Assembly (NCBI RefSeq): GCF_003073045.1
Contig: NC_037595.1
Coordinates: 12,206,074 to 12,270,073, forward strand
Length of the DNA: 64,000 nucleotides
Direction: 5' to 3'
Source of the DNA: Pomacea canaliculata
Lineage: Eukaryota > Mollusca > Gastropoda > Architaenioglossa > Ampullariidae
Within the stretch, counting starts at the first letter, position 1; each line of letters starts with the position of its first letter. Under the pieces are notes generated by a model, which searched no databases, was not told where the DNA came from, and was given only the letters and a program-made list of their open reading frames with translations. The position numbers and the translations under genes were made by a program. Shown here piece by piece: positions 24,103 to 36,497 of the stretch.

Positions 24103-27100
24103 TCAAATGGGCGGTAAACTTTTTTCCCATGTAGTGGAACCAGCACTTTGCAGGATCTTCAGGTGGTCCTTGTCATGGATCAGCAAACACGTAATGGCAG
24201 GTGGCTGTCCAGGCGGTCCAAGTGTCACCATAAACCGCGACACACCTGTGTTGGGGCAGATGCGCAAAGCATGGGACTTGCCCCCAGGCACCTTGCAGTG
24301 GAAGTCATCAATGAAATGAGCCACCAGCTCCTTTAACAATCCCCCGTGGCTCACCACCAGCACGTCAGCCACCACTGTTGGTATGGCATCAGCATCATCA
24401 AAGCTGCTGTTGCGGCCTGATGACACAGAGGACAGTGACGACAAGCGGTGCTCCAGGAGAGGGGAGAGCGAAACATTGGGGCACATCTGTGCCAACTGTG
24501 ATGAAGATGATGATGATGAGGAGGAAGATAATGTAAACATTGCTACTGACTGTCTGTCAAACACAGACCAATCTTGGCTTGTCCCTTTAAACCCTTGCAC
24601 AGCTGACGAAGTGATGGTGGAGTTGCTGGCAAAATAGGTGAGGCCCTGGACACACCCAGGATCTCTGGCAGTAGACACGCACTCACCTTCCTTGCTCACC
24701 CCATGGGCTCTGGTGCTGTCTGAAGCCCCAGCAGATTCAGATGCTGGACTGGTTTGGGTGCGAAGTTGTCCTAGTCCTACATCACTTGAATCCGTGTCTT
24801 CTGTTGGAGTAGGCAAGTCCACATATGCTTCCTGTGACTCTGTACTGTCCTGAAGGCTGGAACAGCCCGAGGAAGCGGACGAGTTGGAGCGAGCCATGGT
24901 GGAGGGGGATAAGTCTGTGCAGAACATGTCAGCCAAACATGCTTCATCTACCGCTTGATTAATTACATAACTATCAGAAAATCCCACTGCAAATGGGCTA
25001 TGCTTTTCCTCATCTGTTGAGGCTGGTTCTAAATCCCACAAATCGAGTAAAAAATCACGGGCAGTTCGAGGCCTCTTAGGCTCGATGCCGTCTCTACTGG
25101 GATATGATGAATGGTTGTGGCTGCTGTGATTAACCGTATTAAGGCTATCGCTGCCACTGTTGCACACATCTTTCTCACACACAAGGGGCACTTGCTGTGG
25201 TCTTGTGCTTGATGGGATGCAACATCCCGAAAGCTGACTGCCATTGCTGAGGCCATTGTCAAGACGCCGCTTTGACTTGATGGATGCTGGCGTGTATTCC
25301 CCATCCACTGCCAAGTCCTGTTTTCCCACCAACTCACATAAATCATGGAAAAATGATATTGCTCGATTTCTTACCTGTGTAAAAAGCCAAAGCAAAAAGG
25401 TTTGTACTAACATGTACAAGATAGTTGTCAGTTCTATGCATGCTTCTTTTCTGAAAAATCTTATTTGATATTCCAAGTAATTATGACTGTTCAAGGTATC
25501 TAACATGAATTAACAGCTCAAGTGTACACCTCTGTTTCACCAAAAGAAAAATAAGATGCCCTAAAATAATCATTGCTTCTTTCATGACTTTAAGTATGCC
25601 AGTAAATACACTGGCTTAATTATTTAAGCATTATGCATTCACTTTTTAGGTTCAGGGCATTTCTTCCAAAGCAACTCTTATTCCTGTCACTTAAATTCTA
25701 TTGCTAAGAGTAAACACAAAAATAAAGCAAACTGTAACGAATTGAACAATAGCTGTGGAATTCTGCTTTTAGTACTCACATCTTCAAAATTTTCAGCTCC
25801 CTTTGGTGTAAACTGCACCCAGGAAACATTTTGCTTTTTGGCAGCGTCAGTTAAATCTTTAAAAGTCTTTCCTTCAAAATCTCCAAAAGTCTGGAAAAAA
25901 TTGGATTAACAGATAAAAGCAGTTAAAAAAAAAAAGCTGCACACACTTTACAATGCCCCACTTTGCCCCCACTGACTCTCTTGGGCAAAGACTGATAAAA
26001 TATGTTCATAATTACCTATGCTAAAACACCCATTTTAAAAACTTGTCATTTTCTTCTTCAGACGGACTCTCCCACTTTCTAAAAGCTAAATCTCGTTTCC
26101 ATGGTGGGCTTTTCAACACTCAGTCTGTAATGCCAGAGTTACTGAGCAGTGCTTAACAGTGTTTAAACTGTAGCGATTATCACAAACCGCCACAAAACCC
26201 TAAGTGTTCCCCTGACCTACACATGGGGGCGGCATTACTTGCCAAATACCTGTCTTTTACTACTGCTCTATCATTCCCTCATGCATCTTTTGAATGTGTA
26301 CAAGTCTGCTTTTCTGCTTCCTATTGCTCATTGCATCCTGTTCTGTATATATAGACTTCATCTAAGTGCCAAGAAAAACCTCATAGCCTCTACCCTTTTC
26401 TCAGAATTTCATAAGTTGGACTATAGCAATGCACTCAATGGACCTGCAGTTCTTCTTGGAGATGTTAATGTGTATTTTGACAGCAAGTCTCCTCCAGACA
26501 CTGGACAAATGTCAGAATTGTTGCACACTTTTCGTCTTGTCCAGTCTATGTTGCACCCCACTCACAACACAGATCACATCTTGAACTGGGTCATGCATTG
26601 ACCTGATGACCAATTAGTGCAGTCAGTTGATGTTTGCCAATATCTCTCATCTGACCATTACTGCATACTGATCGAACTTGATCACAAATGCCTATCATTG
26701 GTGCCAGTTTTAAGACCCACTCGCTTGTTATGCAATACAGATCTTTTCACAGTACCAAAACTACTCTAAACAGACCACCAACATATTATCTGCCGTTGAT
26801 GTTGCTAGGTGATGTTTCTGCCTTAACTCTACTGGACCTGTCTGCTGCATTTGACACCATCAACAACTGTCTGCTCCTTCAAAGACTACACACCCTCAAT
26901 GGAATTTCTGGACTAGCATGGTTAAAGTCCTATCTCAATGATAGGATGAAGACTGTGTTCTTTGATGGTCAAACATCTCGCCCTGCTCCTCTTCCTTGTG
27001 GGGTTTCCCAAGGCTCAGTACTCAGTCCAGTTCTGTTCATTTTGTACACCAAACCACTACTTTCATCTGACATCCAGTCTCACAAGATTTCTCATCATAT

Positions 27101-30100
27101 GCTAATGACATACAACTGTACTGCTCCATTCCACCAGCTGAGTTTTATTCTGCTACTAGCATCATAGAAACCTGTATCAGTGATGTTAAGGACTGGAAGG
27201 TAACAAACTTAAACTCAATGATAATAAAACAGAAGCACTCCTATGCTCGAGAAGAAGAAATCAATCTTAACTCTTTAGGCCGCCAAATCACATCAAGGTG
27301 GGTGAAACCAACATCAGCTTTGCGTCATCCATCAGGAATCTGGGATTCATTGTCACTGCAGACTACGCAACATCAGGGCCATCCATCACATTCTCTCTAG
27401 GAGCACTACCAACACTTCTGTCGGTGCATTTGTAGTTTCTCGGCTTCATTACTGCAACTCCTTGCTTGCTAGCTGCCCTGCATACCTTCTTCCGAACTCC
27501 AGAAAGTACAAAACTCCATCGCAAGTCTGGTGCTTAGAACTAGGAAATGGGACCACCCCACTCCTCTCCTTTATTTTCTGCATTGGCTACCCATCCGTTC
27601 TTGCATTCAGTACAAATTGTCCATGCTATAATTTCTTTGCTGGCACCTGCCCTGATTATTTCTATGAATTTCTCTTACATCCCAGCTAGATAAATCCACT
27701 CCTCGTCTGACGACCATCTCCTAACTATTCCTGTCACCAGAACAACATATGGTCACAGGATAGTTATTGTGCAGCGAACCAATGGAATTCTCTCCCTTTC
27801 CATATCTGCCATCTACCCAACATTGAATCCTTTAAATGTGCACTAAAGACGCACCTCTTCCTTAAGCATTATTCCTAAGAACAGTCCACACAATAATAGT
27901 CCTTTTTCACGCCCTTCCCTCCTTTTCTGCTTATTGCTACTTTCCCTATTTGTCTTCCTTTTGCAAAATCATGATAGTCTTAGCCCTTTTTACTTGGATC
28001 CTACTCATTTTTTTTTTTTAATTATCTTTTATTCATCATCAGTGCTGTTTTTTATCCTTCCATCTTTCATATGTTGCTTGCTTGTTCTTTTGTGCCTTGT
28101 ATGCTCCTTAGGAGTGTAAGTATGCACTATATAAATTTTGCACTTATTATTATTAAATCTGCATCTGTATGTAAGCATATTGAAATCTCCAGGCAATGTC
28201 AATGCCTAGTGCTGACAGAAGGCACCAAAAACAACCAAAAGAATCACATACACCTTCAGGTGTAGCAAGGGTGCCAATAACTCTATCCTGCAGGAAAGAA
28301 GTACACAGGCGCACTTGCTATGCACTTGAGGATCTCCACTAGAAGAAACACCTTGGCAGGAAGAAGCTATACAATTTCTCAAATGCCTGTGTGCATGAAT
28401 GAGCCACCTTGACCATAATACCAACTCTCCACACAGCTAACTGCTCATTGACAGCTTAATGTGTCTCGACAGAGAATATTCTTTGCGAAATCTAATTACT
28501 GAATGCACACCTCACCAGTTGTTATCTTAACATCAGCTTTTCAATCTTCGCCTGACGACACAGTTTACAGATGTCTCCCTTGAGAGAGAGTATATATATC
28601 AGAATTATTGTTAACATGCACTGAATAAATGGATTTTCTGAAACCTTTTTTTTAACCTTTGCATTTATTTATTCAATAGATTACATTTTTACTTTCCCAT
28701 ATACTTACACTTTTTTGCCAAGAAATCTGCAATATAATGCACAAGCAAGATCTGTGGCCAAAGTTTGAAATAACAGAAAAATATTCATCCAGGTTCAAAC
28801 AAAATAAGGGACAAGAAAAATCCGGTATGTGAACAGGAAAAAAAAAAATCTGCCGTCTCTTTACCAACATTGCCTCAGCTTTTCAACTTCCAGACTTTGT
28901 TCAAGTCACACTCACTCTCTCTCTTAGTCGTTTGTCCAGCTGGATGGGGCAGTGGTTTTCTGGTCCGGCCTTAACAATAGCCTGAGCTGTCTCTGCTGCC
29001 CGCTTCAGGTCACTGGCGAAAATATGTGTGAAGTGTTCATTCTGAAGCCGCTTTGCCACCAGATTTGCTTGCTCCATGCCAACCTCAGACAAGGGAACAT
29101 CTCGGTGCCCTGCACAAGAAGCAGAATCTTGGCTTGGAAAGATGCCTGAAAGAAACTGGGGACTACAAATGATGCTATTCTTACTCTTAAAGCTAAAAAA
29201 AATACAAAGGATCAAAAAGTTGCTCTGACAAGAATATGTTTTACACAGAACAGAAATCTGTGCCTGATGAAGTTCTACAGAATAAATGAAAAAACACACT
29301 AAAACAATCTGTCCAGCCGTCTTCATTTTGACTGGGGAAAATATTCATTATTCAGTTCCATAAAGTACTTTTGTTTAAGAAATAATGCAAGCAAAGGCAC
29401 AAGATGCCAAACCTAATTCATACCTTGAATGATTCCATCTTTGTTTGCAGTAGTTTCACCACTGTACAACAAAAAGAAAATGCTTGACAAAAGCCCTGAT
29501 CAATCATGTCAAAGTTAACATGACAGATGTTTTTCACATAGTAGCAAACACACATTATAAATGCTTTCTCATAATGTACATTCTCCAAAGACCTCAGTTT
29601 GACCCTGTATATACAAGAAACACAAGACCTGTTTTTTTTTTTTAAACATAGAATTCTGTAACTGTTAATATCTTAATCAGGAAGCAACCAATATCCTGCA
29701 GTGAGTCACTAGTGAGGACTGACCATGACCTGACATTTCCCCCAGCTGTCTGGGTCCTTGTAAACATCTTGTGAAATATAAAAAAAAAAAAAAATCACTG
29801 CAGACTCAGTATAACAGCCTGATGTGACACTAGCATGCTCACAATAGTAGTCAACTCTCAACATTTACGTGTCATTATGCCAGATCATTTACAAACTACT
29901 CTAACAGACCAAAGAATGTAATAAAATGTGAATTTACCAATGAAACTGCCTAATAAGAAATATCTTAGACCGCCTACAGCATCATAAATGCATTAAAGCC
30001 CATCTGCTGTTTATTTACGTTTGGCAAGCTTATACACAATGGAAGCAAGGCGGTACAACTACGTTATATACTTATATGAGCTCATTCTTGAGAAGCTCTT

Positions 30101-33100
30101 AATTTTTCACTAGACCAAGCTACATATTACAATTAACCCGTGTCTTGTGAGTGTGTGTGGTGAAGGGGGAGGGAGGGGGAGAAAGAGAAAGAGCTGCTTG
30201 CACTGCAAAACCCCAAACAGCATATACTTAAGGAAAAGTACATTCCAATCTAATCCCTCTTCTCATAAACACCCTCTCCTGTACACCTCTCCCCAATTTA
30301 TTCCCTCTCACACACACAGAGGCAGAGCACATGCAAGCATACTTTATAGCACAACCATAGGCCCTCTCATCTCTGAGTCAACATTTGCCCTGGTGCAACC
30401 TATTTACCTCGGTCATGATTTGTGTAGCAGGCTTGTCTGCATTGTGATTTATGCCTCAGAAGTTAAAAAGGATGTTCCTAATTTTTTGTTAGTTTTGTTT
30501 TCTCTTGTTTCATTAACTGGACTTCCTGACCTTAGAATTTCTGGAACAAATTGTAAGCATTCTGTTTTCTTCCCCTACAGCTACATGGTTTAGTAAACTT
30601 TCTAGTACCATTAAATTTGATTACAGTAATATGCACAAAGGTGTCAAAAATTGTAGGCCTTCTATGCCAACATCATCCAAGTTTCCGATGTGTACCATGC
30701 ACTGTATGGTTTCTATGGGATAAACAATTAAAAAACTCCACAAACCCCTGATCTTCATCTTTACCCTTCTCCCACATATATAACACAATTAACCGTTTAT
30801 TCACTTGTACAAAAACAGGACTGCAGAATTCTGACTTTTATTTACCAGTAGATTATTGAGGTATTTCAACAGATTTTAATGATTTCTTAGTGTTATTGTA
30901 ATAGCCTCTGCTGTTTTTGATAAAAACTTAACACTGGTTAGGAAAAGAAGCTTTAAAAATATGTGACATATGAAGTATGTGTTTCTTAAATTCAACAGTC
31001 TCTTGCAAATCTGAGTATTTTACTTGGTATTATTGGCAGTGTATCTGCTAAGTGGATGGTTAGCTACAAGGAAAATGTTCTCTTCAAATTTTGAATTGCA
31101 GAGAAGGGACACAAAAAAACTAAAATGTGGGTGCACTGAGATGGACCCACTTATCACTTAAATCAGGGATGCCCAACCTACGGCCCGCGGGCCATATCCG
31201 GCCCGCGATGCAGTGCCATCGCGAAACTTCTGCCCACAGTGCAGGAAATCGGCATGTTAGTAATAAACAAAAGACCTAAAAAAATGAAAAGAAGGGAATA
31301 AGAAGAAGTATTTATCCCTACATAGGGGCTTCTCTCAATCTTTTTTTTCGATGGACGAACATTTCGATTCAATGTTCTGACTTGGTGTCTCTACGATGCA
31401 GCCAGACATTCAGAAGTTGGTTTCATGTAAACAACTTCAAATATCTCACTAGTTACTACATAATTAATGGTAAGTACAACTTGTTTCTAATAAAAATGGT
31501 ATCTGCTCTATTATTTTTTTCTTTTTTTTTTTTTTTGCGATGAAGCGGCCTGTGACACGCATGTCGGAAATGTGTATGGCCCGCAGGCCGAAAAAGGTTG
31601 GGCATCACTGACTTAAATAATTCCATGACATACCAATAGTTACCAACCTCAAAGAAAAATGGCAACATTATCATGTCTAGAAACTTCTTTCTAAAAGAAA
31701 TTTTAAGGGTGAAAAAAGGGTGCATAGAGACCATTCCATAACCATCTTAAGTGGCAATATAGCAGTATCGTTTAAAAAGACCACACATACAATAAGAGAA
31801 GTATGGGTTAGGTCATTTTACTCCATGCCAATGATATATTTCTGCAGATTCTGCATACAGGTTTTCAACAAAGCCTTCAGACAGGGACACATTTTTAAAA
31901 AGTTCAAAAAAAAAAATCTGTGATGTCTGCTATTTTGAAGTATAAGAATTAAGCAGCTGAAGGTTGAGCCAGAAAGGGTTGAAAAAAAGATTTTGATTTG
32001 ATCATTCATGATCTAAAATATCCAATCTAATCTAATCTAGCACACAATTTTACACTCCTAATTTAATAAACTCAAGGCCACCCAACTAAAAAAAAATTAT
32101 TTTAAGTGGTTAAAATGCACAAAGCAAAGTTTTTCCTTGTTAGCTCATCTGTCATTTATTTCTCAAGTGCATGTGCAATGTGCATATTATATCTTACTAT
32201 GTGAATTAAAATGAAGGCTTGGACAAACTAAGATTAGCTGTTCTCATGGCGTGTGAGAAAGGAAGGGGAGAATACCCCCAAAACAAGAACAGTAGGCACC
32301 TTTTACACAGATATCAGCATTCACAAGCCTTGATCTAATTCAGCTAGAAGTAAACAACTTTATGCTTGAAATTGTTGTTGGCTTTCTCAGCTCATCAACA
32401 CACAAAGAAAGTCAATTAATGTGTACACTAAAGAAGCATAAAACTGAAAGACTCAACTGACAACTTTCAAGAGGCTGAAGACTATTTAGAGCAAGTTTTG
32501 CCTGTACTCAAGGAATTGGTATTGAGAAATTACATTTTCAGTAATCTGTATTGAAAATAAGCATTTCTGGATTGTCGATCTAAAATATGTATTAAGTCAT
32601 GTTAGAAAATAAAATATTTTATGTACTTTAGATATTCTATAATAATAAAATAAATGTAATAATAAAAAATGTCTGCATTTTTCCTAAGAAATACAGAAAA
32701 ATTATTCAGCTAATAGCTCTGGATTACTGATAACCAAGGAGAAAGCTTTCTGCATATTTTGTGCTAAGACCAGCTATATGTTTACGCAAACACTACTTAG
32801 ATGTCTTTAACAACCATTTGCCTTACTGTCATCCCATGTGTCACATTCAGAAGCAATATTCCATCCCATGCCCCCTCAACTGAAAGCTGTGATATATCTA
32901 GTACACCCCTATTTAAGCTTTCTAGATAAGAAAATGGAGCCAGGTGAACAAGTGCAAGCGTCCTGCCCATTAGGTCATACTGACCTTACCCAAGCATTTT
33001 AAAAAAAAAACTGGAAATCTGGCCCCAAGAAGGTTTTGCCATGAATGCCTAAAACATGAAAGAATAGGAGGCTGCTCTCACATTCACGAAAATTGGTCAA

Positions 33101-35158
33101 CATGGTTGCACAACCGGCTAAATGCATCCTATACAATGTGTGCACAAAGAGCATTTGTAAACAAGATATAACATTGTATGTGCGCATACACATGCACATG
33201 TATCAGTGCGTAGGCGTCTGCATTTCCTCTCCTCTCTAATGTTTGTGACTCATTGTACTGTCCACATTAATACCTAAAACATTGCTTAGGCAAACATAGA
33301 ATTATTATCAGGCCACCAGAATGATACAGAATATGCTGTTTCAAAACTACTAAAATCAAACAACTCTATTCATTCTTTACTGTTACCCTTAGACACTTTA
33401 TTTAATCTTTGCCTATTAAACATTTACTTTATTGCTGGTGTACAGGGCACTGTGGAGTGCCATGGTAAAGTAAAGCTCAGTTTCATTTTGTAATAGCGCG
33501 TGGATTATAGGTCTGTAAATGTCTTGGTGTTTGACTAACTCATCTAGCAAGAAAATAATGTATACTTCATCCAGTGGAGTTAACATCTATGAGCTACTGA
33601 CTCCTTTAGAAAGTCCAGTAACCAGATTACTAGAACCAAAGATGAGGATTTTTGTTGGGATAAATATTATATTTTTTGTTAAAGTAAGGTTACATATTTC
33701 AGAGAAAACCATTTTTCAAAAAGAAAAAAGCTTAGAAAACATAATTGTTATGTAGACTGACATGACAAGCATCTGAAGTGATTGTGAACAATGTATCGAA
33801 GAACATGTTTCAGAATGCAGACTACTCAACTACAATGGTATACAGACACAGACTGGAAGTCATGCCTGGATGGTCAGACTAAATCTGCTGCAAATAGCAC
33901 ACACACTCAGAAATGGCCTAGTTATGCTACAGCCTTTTGGCGTATATATATATATCTGGCAATACAATATGTCACTGTATCACCTAACACAATGCAAAGC
34001 CCAGCCTCTGAAATGCTGTAACAAGTGTCAGAGACAGTGAAAAATTTGAGACGTATAATGCCAGAAACAATGCTCTGTATAATGGCCAGAAACTATAAGC
34101 AGCACTTGCTGCAAAGTACAGCAAACCTAATCCTTGATTCTTTAACTTCTGCTACTGCAGAATCTCGTCTTCTTCCTCTCTCTCCTCACTGCAATTCTTT
34201 GTCATATTCAACTAACCATTAACCTTTTCCACAATTATTTAAAAAAAAAAAAAAAAAAAAAACCAACAGAAAACGTATCCAGTATTAAGACTTTTCTGCA
34301 AGCTACCTAAATAAATTGTACCATTTCTAAGCTAGATGGGCAACACTGACAGAGTGACTTCAACTAACACAATATATACTGAATTTAAACAAGAAATTAT
34401 GTGCTTGTGTATAAAAGGCATAGCATGCATGTTCATATATACATACACTCTCTGACTCACTCCCTTAATAGCTCTCTCTCTCACAGAGTAAAACCTAGGA
34501 GAAATCGGGAACTGGCTTATTTAGGGTAAGAGAAAAATAAACCTGTCAGTATTTATATAAGTACATAGACTGCTTCTTTCTATTTTTCTTCAGTTTTCTT
34601 TTTCAAGTTGAAGCCAGTCTGTAAGCAACATGACAAAACTAATATTAATGTTTTAACGTTTTTACTGATTTTTTTGTTTACTATTTCCACCTATGTAATA
34701 ATATGTATTGCATATTAAAACTATAGCAACCGTCTACTGGAAAAATTCGCATAAACAAATAATAAAATTTTGATAATAATTGTGAATATGTATGTTTGCT
34801 TAAAAGAACAAGAGACAGCAGACAAAAACTTGAAAGAGGACAGTATCAGATTGTGCGGACGGCGACTGGGGAAAAAAAAGGAGAAACAAGAGGGGAGTAA
34901 TGCCTCAGCACATCAGAAACATTAGTTTCTAATAAGCACAATATTTATTCATGATGAAAATTTATGCGGTTAAAAAAATTGTACTGCAAAACAATTTGCC
35001 TGATTAAACTGTCTAGACGAAGGCCTGCGTCCAGACGAAGATTAATCAATCAAGGGAAACATGTCGACATTGCCTAAACATCATAAAATGTCACCTCTGA
35101 GGAAATAGACATATAGCTGTACTTACTGTCGGACGAGAGTGAGAGAAAATACAACCAT
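24103..35158 (-). CDS. TIGAR: TIGAR-type fructose-2,6-bisphosphatase with enlarged insert
   Basis: Five exons on the minus strand: 35158-35127, 29461-29424, 29109-28916, 25890-25780, 25374-24103, all joining in phase and encoding about 548 residues. The start MVVFSLTLVRH runs into GET across the first intron, forming the RHGET phosphohistidine motif (His11). The RLRER motif with the family's catalytic acid ends exon 3, and LVVSHGG (His near 468) lies in the last exon. PNTGVS near the C-terminus also fits TIGAR. Mammalian TIGAR (270 residues) lowers fructose-2,6-bisphosphate and diverts glucose to the pentose phosphate pathway. Here about 260 extra Ser/Asp/Thr-rich residues sit between the helix FFHDLCELVGKQ and LVVSHGG, including KSKRRL and PKRPRT, which could be nuclear localisation signals. 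Exon 2 is only 38 nt. Another histidine phosphatase family member is possible but less likely. Confidence 0.88.
26400..28160 (+). mobile_element. Decayed L2/CR1-like LINE in TIGAR intron
   Basis: An endonuclease remnant (VLLGDVN, then THNTDHIL) lies near 26450-26600. A reverse transcriptase remnant follows at 26800-27160: LDLSAAFDTIN, SYLNDRMKTVFFDG, GVSQGSVLSPVLFILYT. The active-site FADD region is corrupted. C-terminal signatures continue to about 27870 in several frames, with stops. The 3' end is a TTATTATTATT tail at about 28145-28156. The copy lacks its 5' end and the sequence between endonuclease and RT. It lies antisense to TIGAR in the intron between exons 3 and 4. Confidence 0.85.
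31164..31610. mobile_element. Non-autonomous hAT element with 8-bp TSD
   Basis: The element starts CAGGGATGCCCAACCT and ends with the complement of CAGTGATGCCCAACCT. It is flanked by a perfect 8-bp duplication, ACTTAAAT, at 31156-31163 and 31611-31618, which is diagnostic of hAT transposition. Subterminal GGCCCGCGGGCC-type motifs occur on both sides, as in many animal hAT elements. At 447 bp it has no transposase. It lies in TIGAR intron 1. Confidence 0.92.
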
Positions 35159-36497
35159 ATTTCAACAATTTAAGAGGCACGGTGGTTTGCAGCATTTGGA
35201 AGACAGCTTCCAGCTCCAGACAGCTCAGGATCGAGACATGTATTTCTATGCCTTCGTTTCCCCTCTGGCTGATAGGGAGGTCAAGCTGTGCTTGTAACAT
35301 TGATTGGGCCGTCTATATTTGGTTCGCCAATGAAATCTCCCGACACATAATATTAGTTTCGTTCTTTCTTAATCTACTTTTATCAAGATTTCCCTGGGAA
35401 GGGACGCAAATGTTTAGACGCGCTTGTCGGAGGCGGAGAGAACCACGTATTGTACATACTTTTATACTCAGAGAAGTCTGGGGCAATCCCACATCAAGGC
35501 TTGATAATAGTTTAATCCGTTGTCATTAATACTTTTAGCATGACTTTTAGCTTGAGATAAAACCGATTAGTTTCACTTTGAGCAGGTTGTGACAGTTTAA
35601 GAAAACAAATCACTGATGTACTTTTCTCACAAGCGTGGACACAACTTATTTTACAATTTATTCACGGATTCAACTTTGATTACCGATGACTGCTGATATT
35701 CAACAATCAAACTGGATCGAGATTCTCGAAGTTTTCTCTTGCTCTCCGATCTCTTATGTTCCATTCCGTCCTTGTATTTGAATAAGACCTCCAGCGTTAA
35801 ATATTTTTGGCGATGAAGAATTGTTACTTTTAAATATAATTGTCATCAGTACAGGCAATATTCACTCTAAATTAATAATTAACAAACCCCTCTACACACA
35901 ATGCAAACCCAAAAAACTTATAACAGCATTTTCGAAATATTGCACGTACATTATAACTTCATCAAATTAACGTTAGCTGATCTCTCTCAGTTCTTAGTAT
36001 TAGTTGATAAGCAAGAGATCTTTCTGTATTACGGACCTTAAAACTGTGCCCCTTTAATCTTGGAAGGAGACGGTCGCATAAGAAAGGAAAATGAGCTTCT
36101 GATTTTGATTTTTGAAAGTAGCCCTTCCCTCTCCCTGTACCTCGGCTGGAAGTTAAGGGACAGAACTCTGATGTCATCGACGAGCTCTTCCAATGAAGTT
36201 CTGGAGCGCCATGGTAAACAACAGACTGAAAACATGCTTCGACCAGTTCAACTGTGATGTAGCGAGAGCAGTTACACTATGACATTTCACACAATCGCTT
36301 TAATTTACCGTATTTTTAGAAAAAAATATATGCGGTGGGAGTGATTAGTCATTTAGGAAAACTATGAAGGCGAATGGTCACCAAACTTAATGAGAAGCGA
36401 AGAACGAAAAGGAGCAGAGGTCTTATTTTAATTTAAAGAAACAACTCCTTTATCTTCATAAAATTTTGCTCCATAATTTACAGCATTTATTAGGAGC
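35159..36497. promoter_or_regulatory. Divergent promoter region of TIGAR and CEP162
   Basis: The two start codons point away from each other across 1,339 bp, so both promoters must lie here or in upstream noncoding exons. A motif CGCCATGGTAAAC at 36208-36220 resembles the right part of the RFX X-box (GTTNCCATGGNAAC), which often drives ciliary genes; its left half does not match. Transcription starts are not visible from sequence. Minus-strand open frames near 35960-36240 show no family resemblance. Confidence 0.45.

Noticed and set aside
24383..24853. Plus-strand open frames inside the last TIGAR exon
   Set aside because: They are antisense shadows of the minus-strand coding exon; acidic and Ser runs reflect the triplet repeats of the real frame.
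35962..36257. Overlapping open frames on both strands in the TIGAR/CEP162 promoter region
   Set aside because: Several frames are open at once in a less AT-rich stretch, none resembles a known protein, and none connects by splice sites to either gene.
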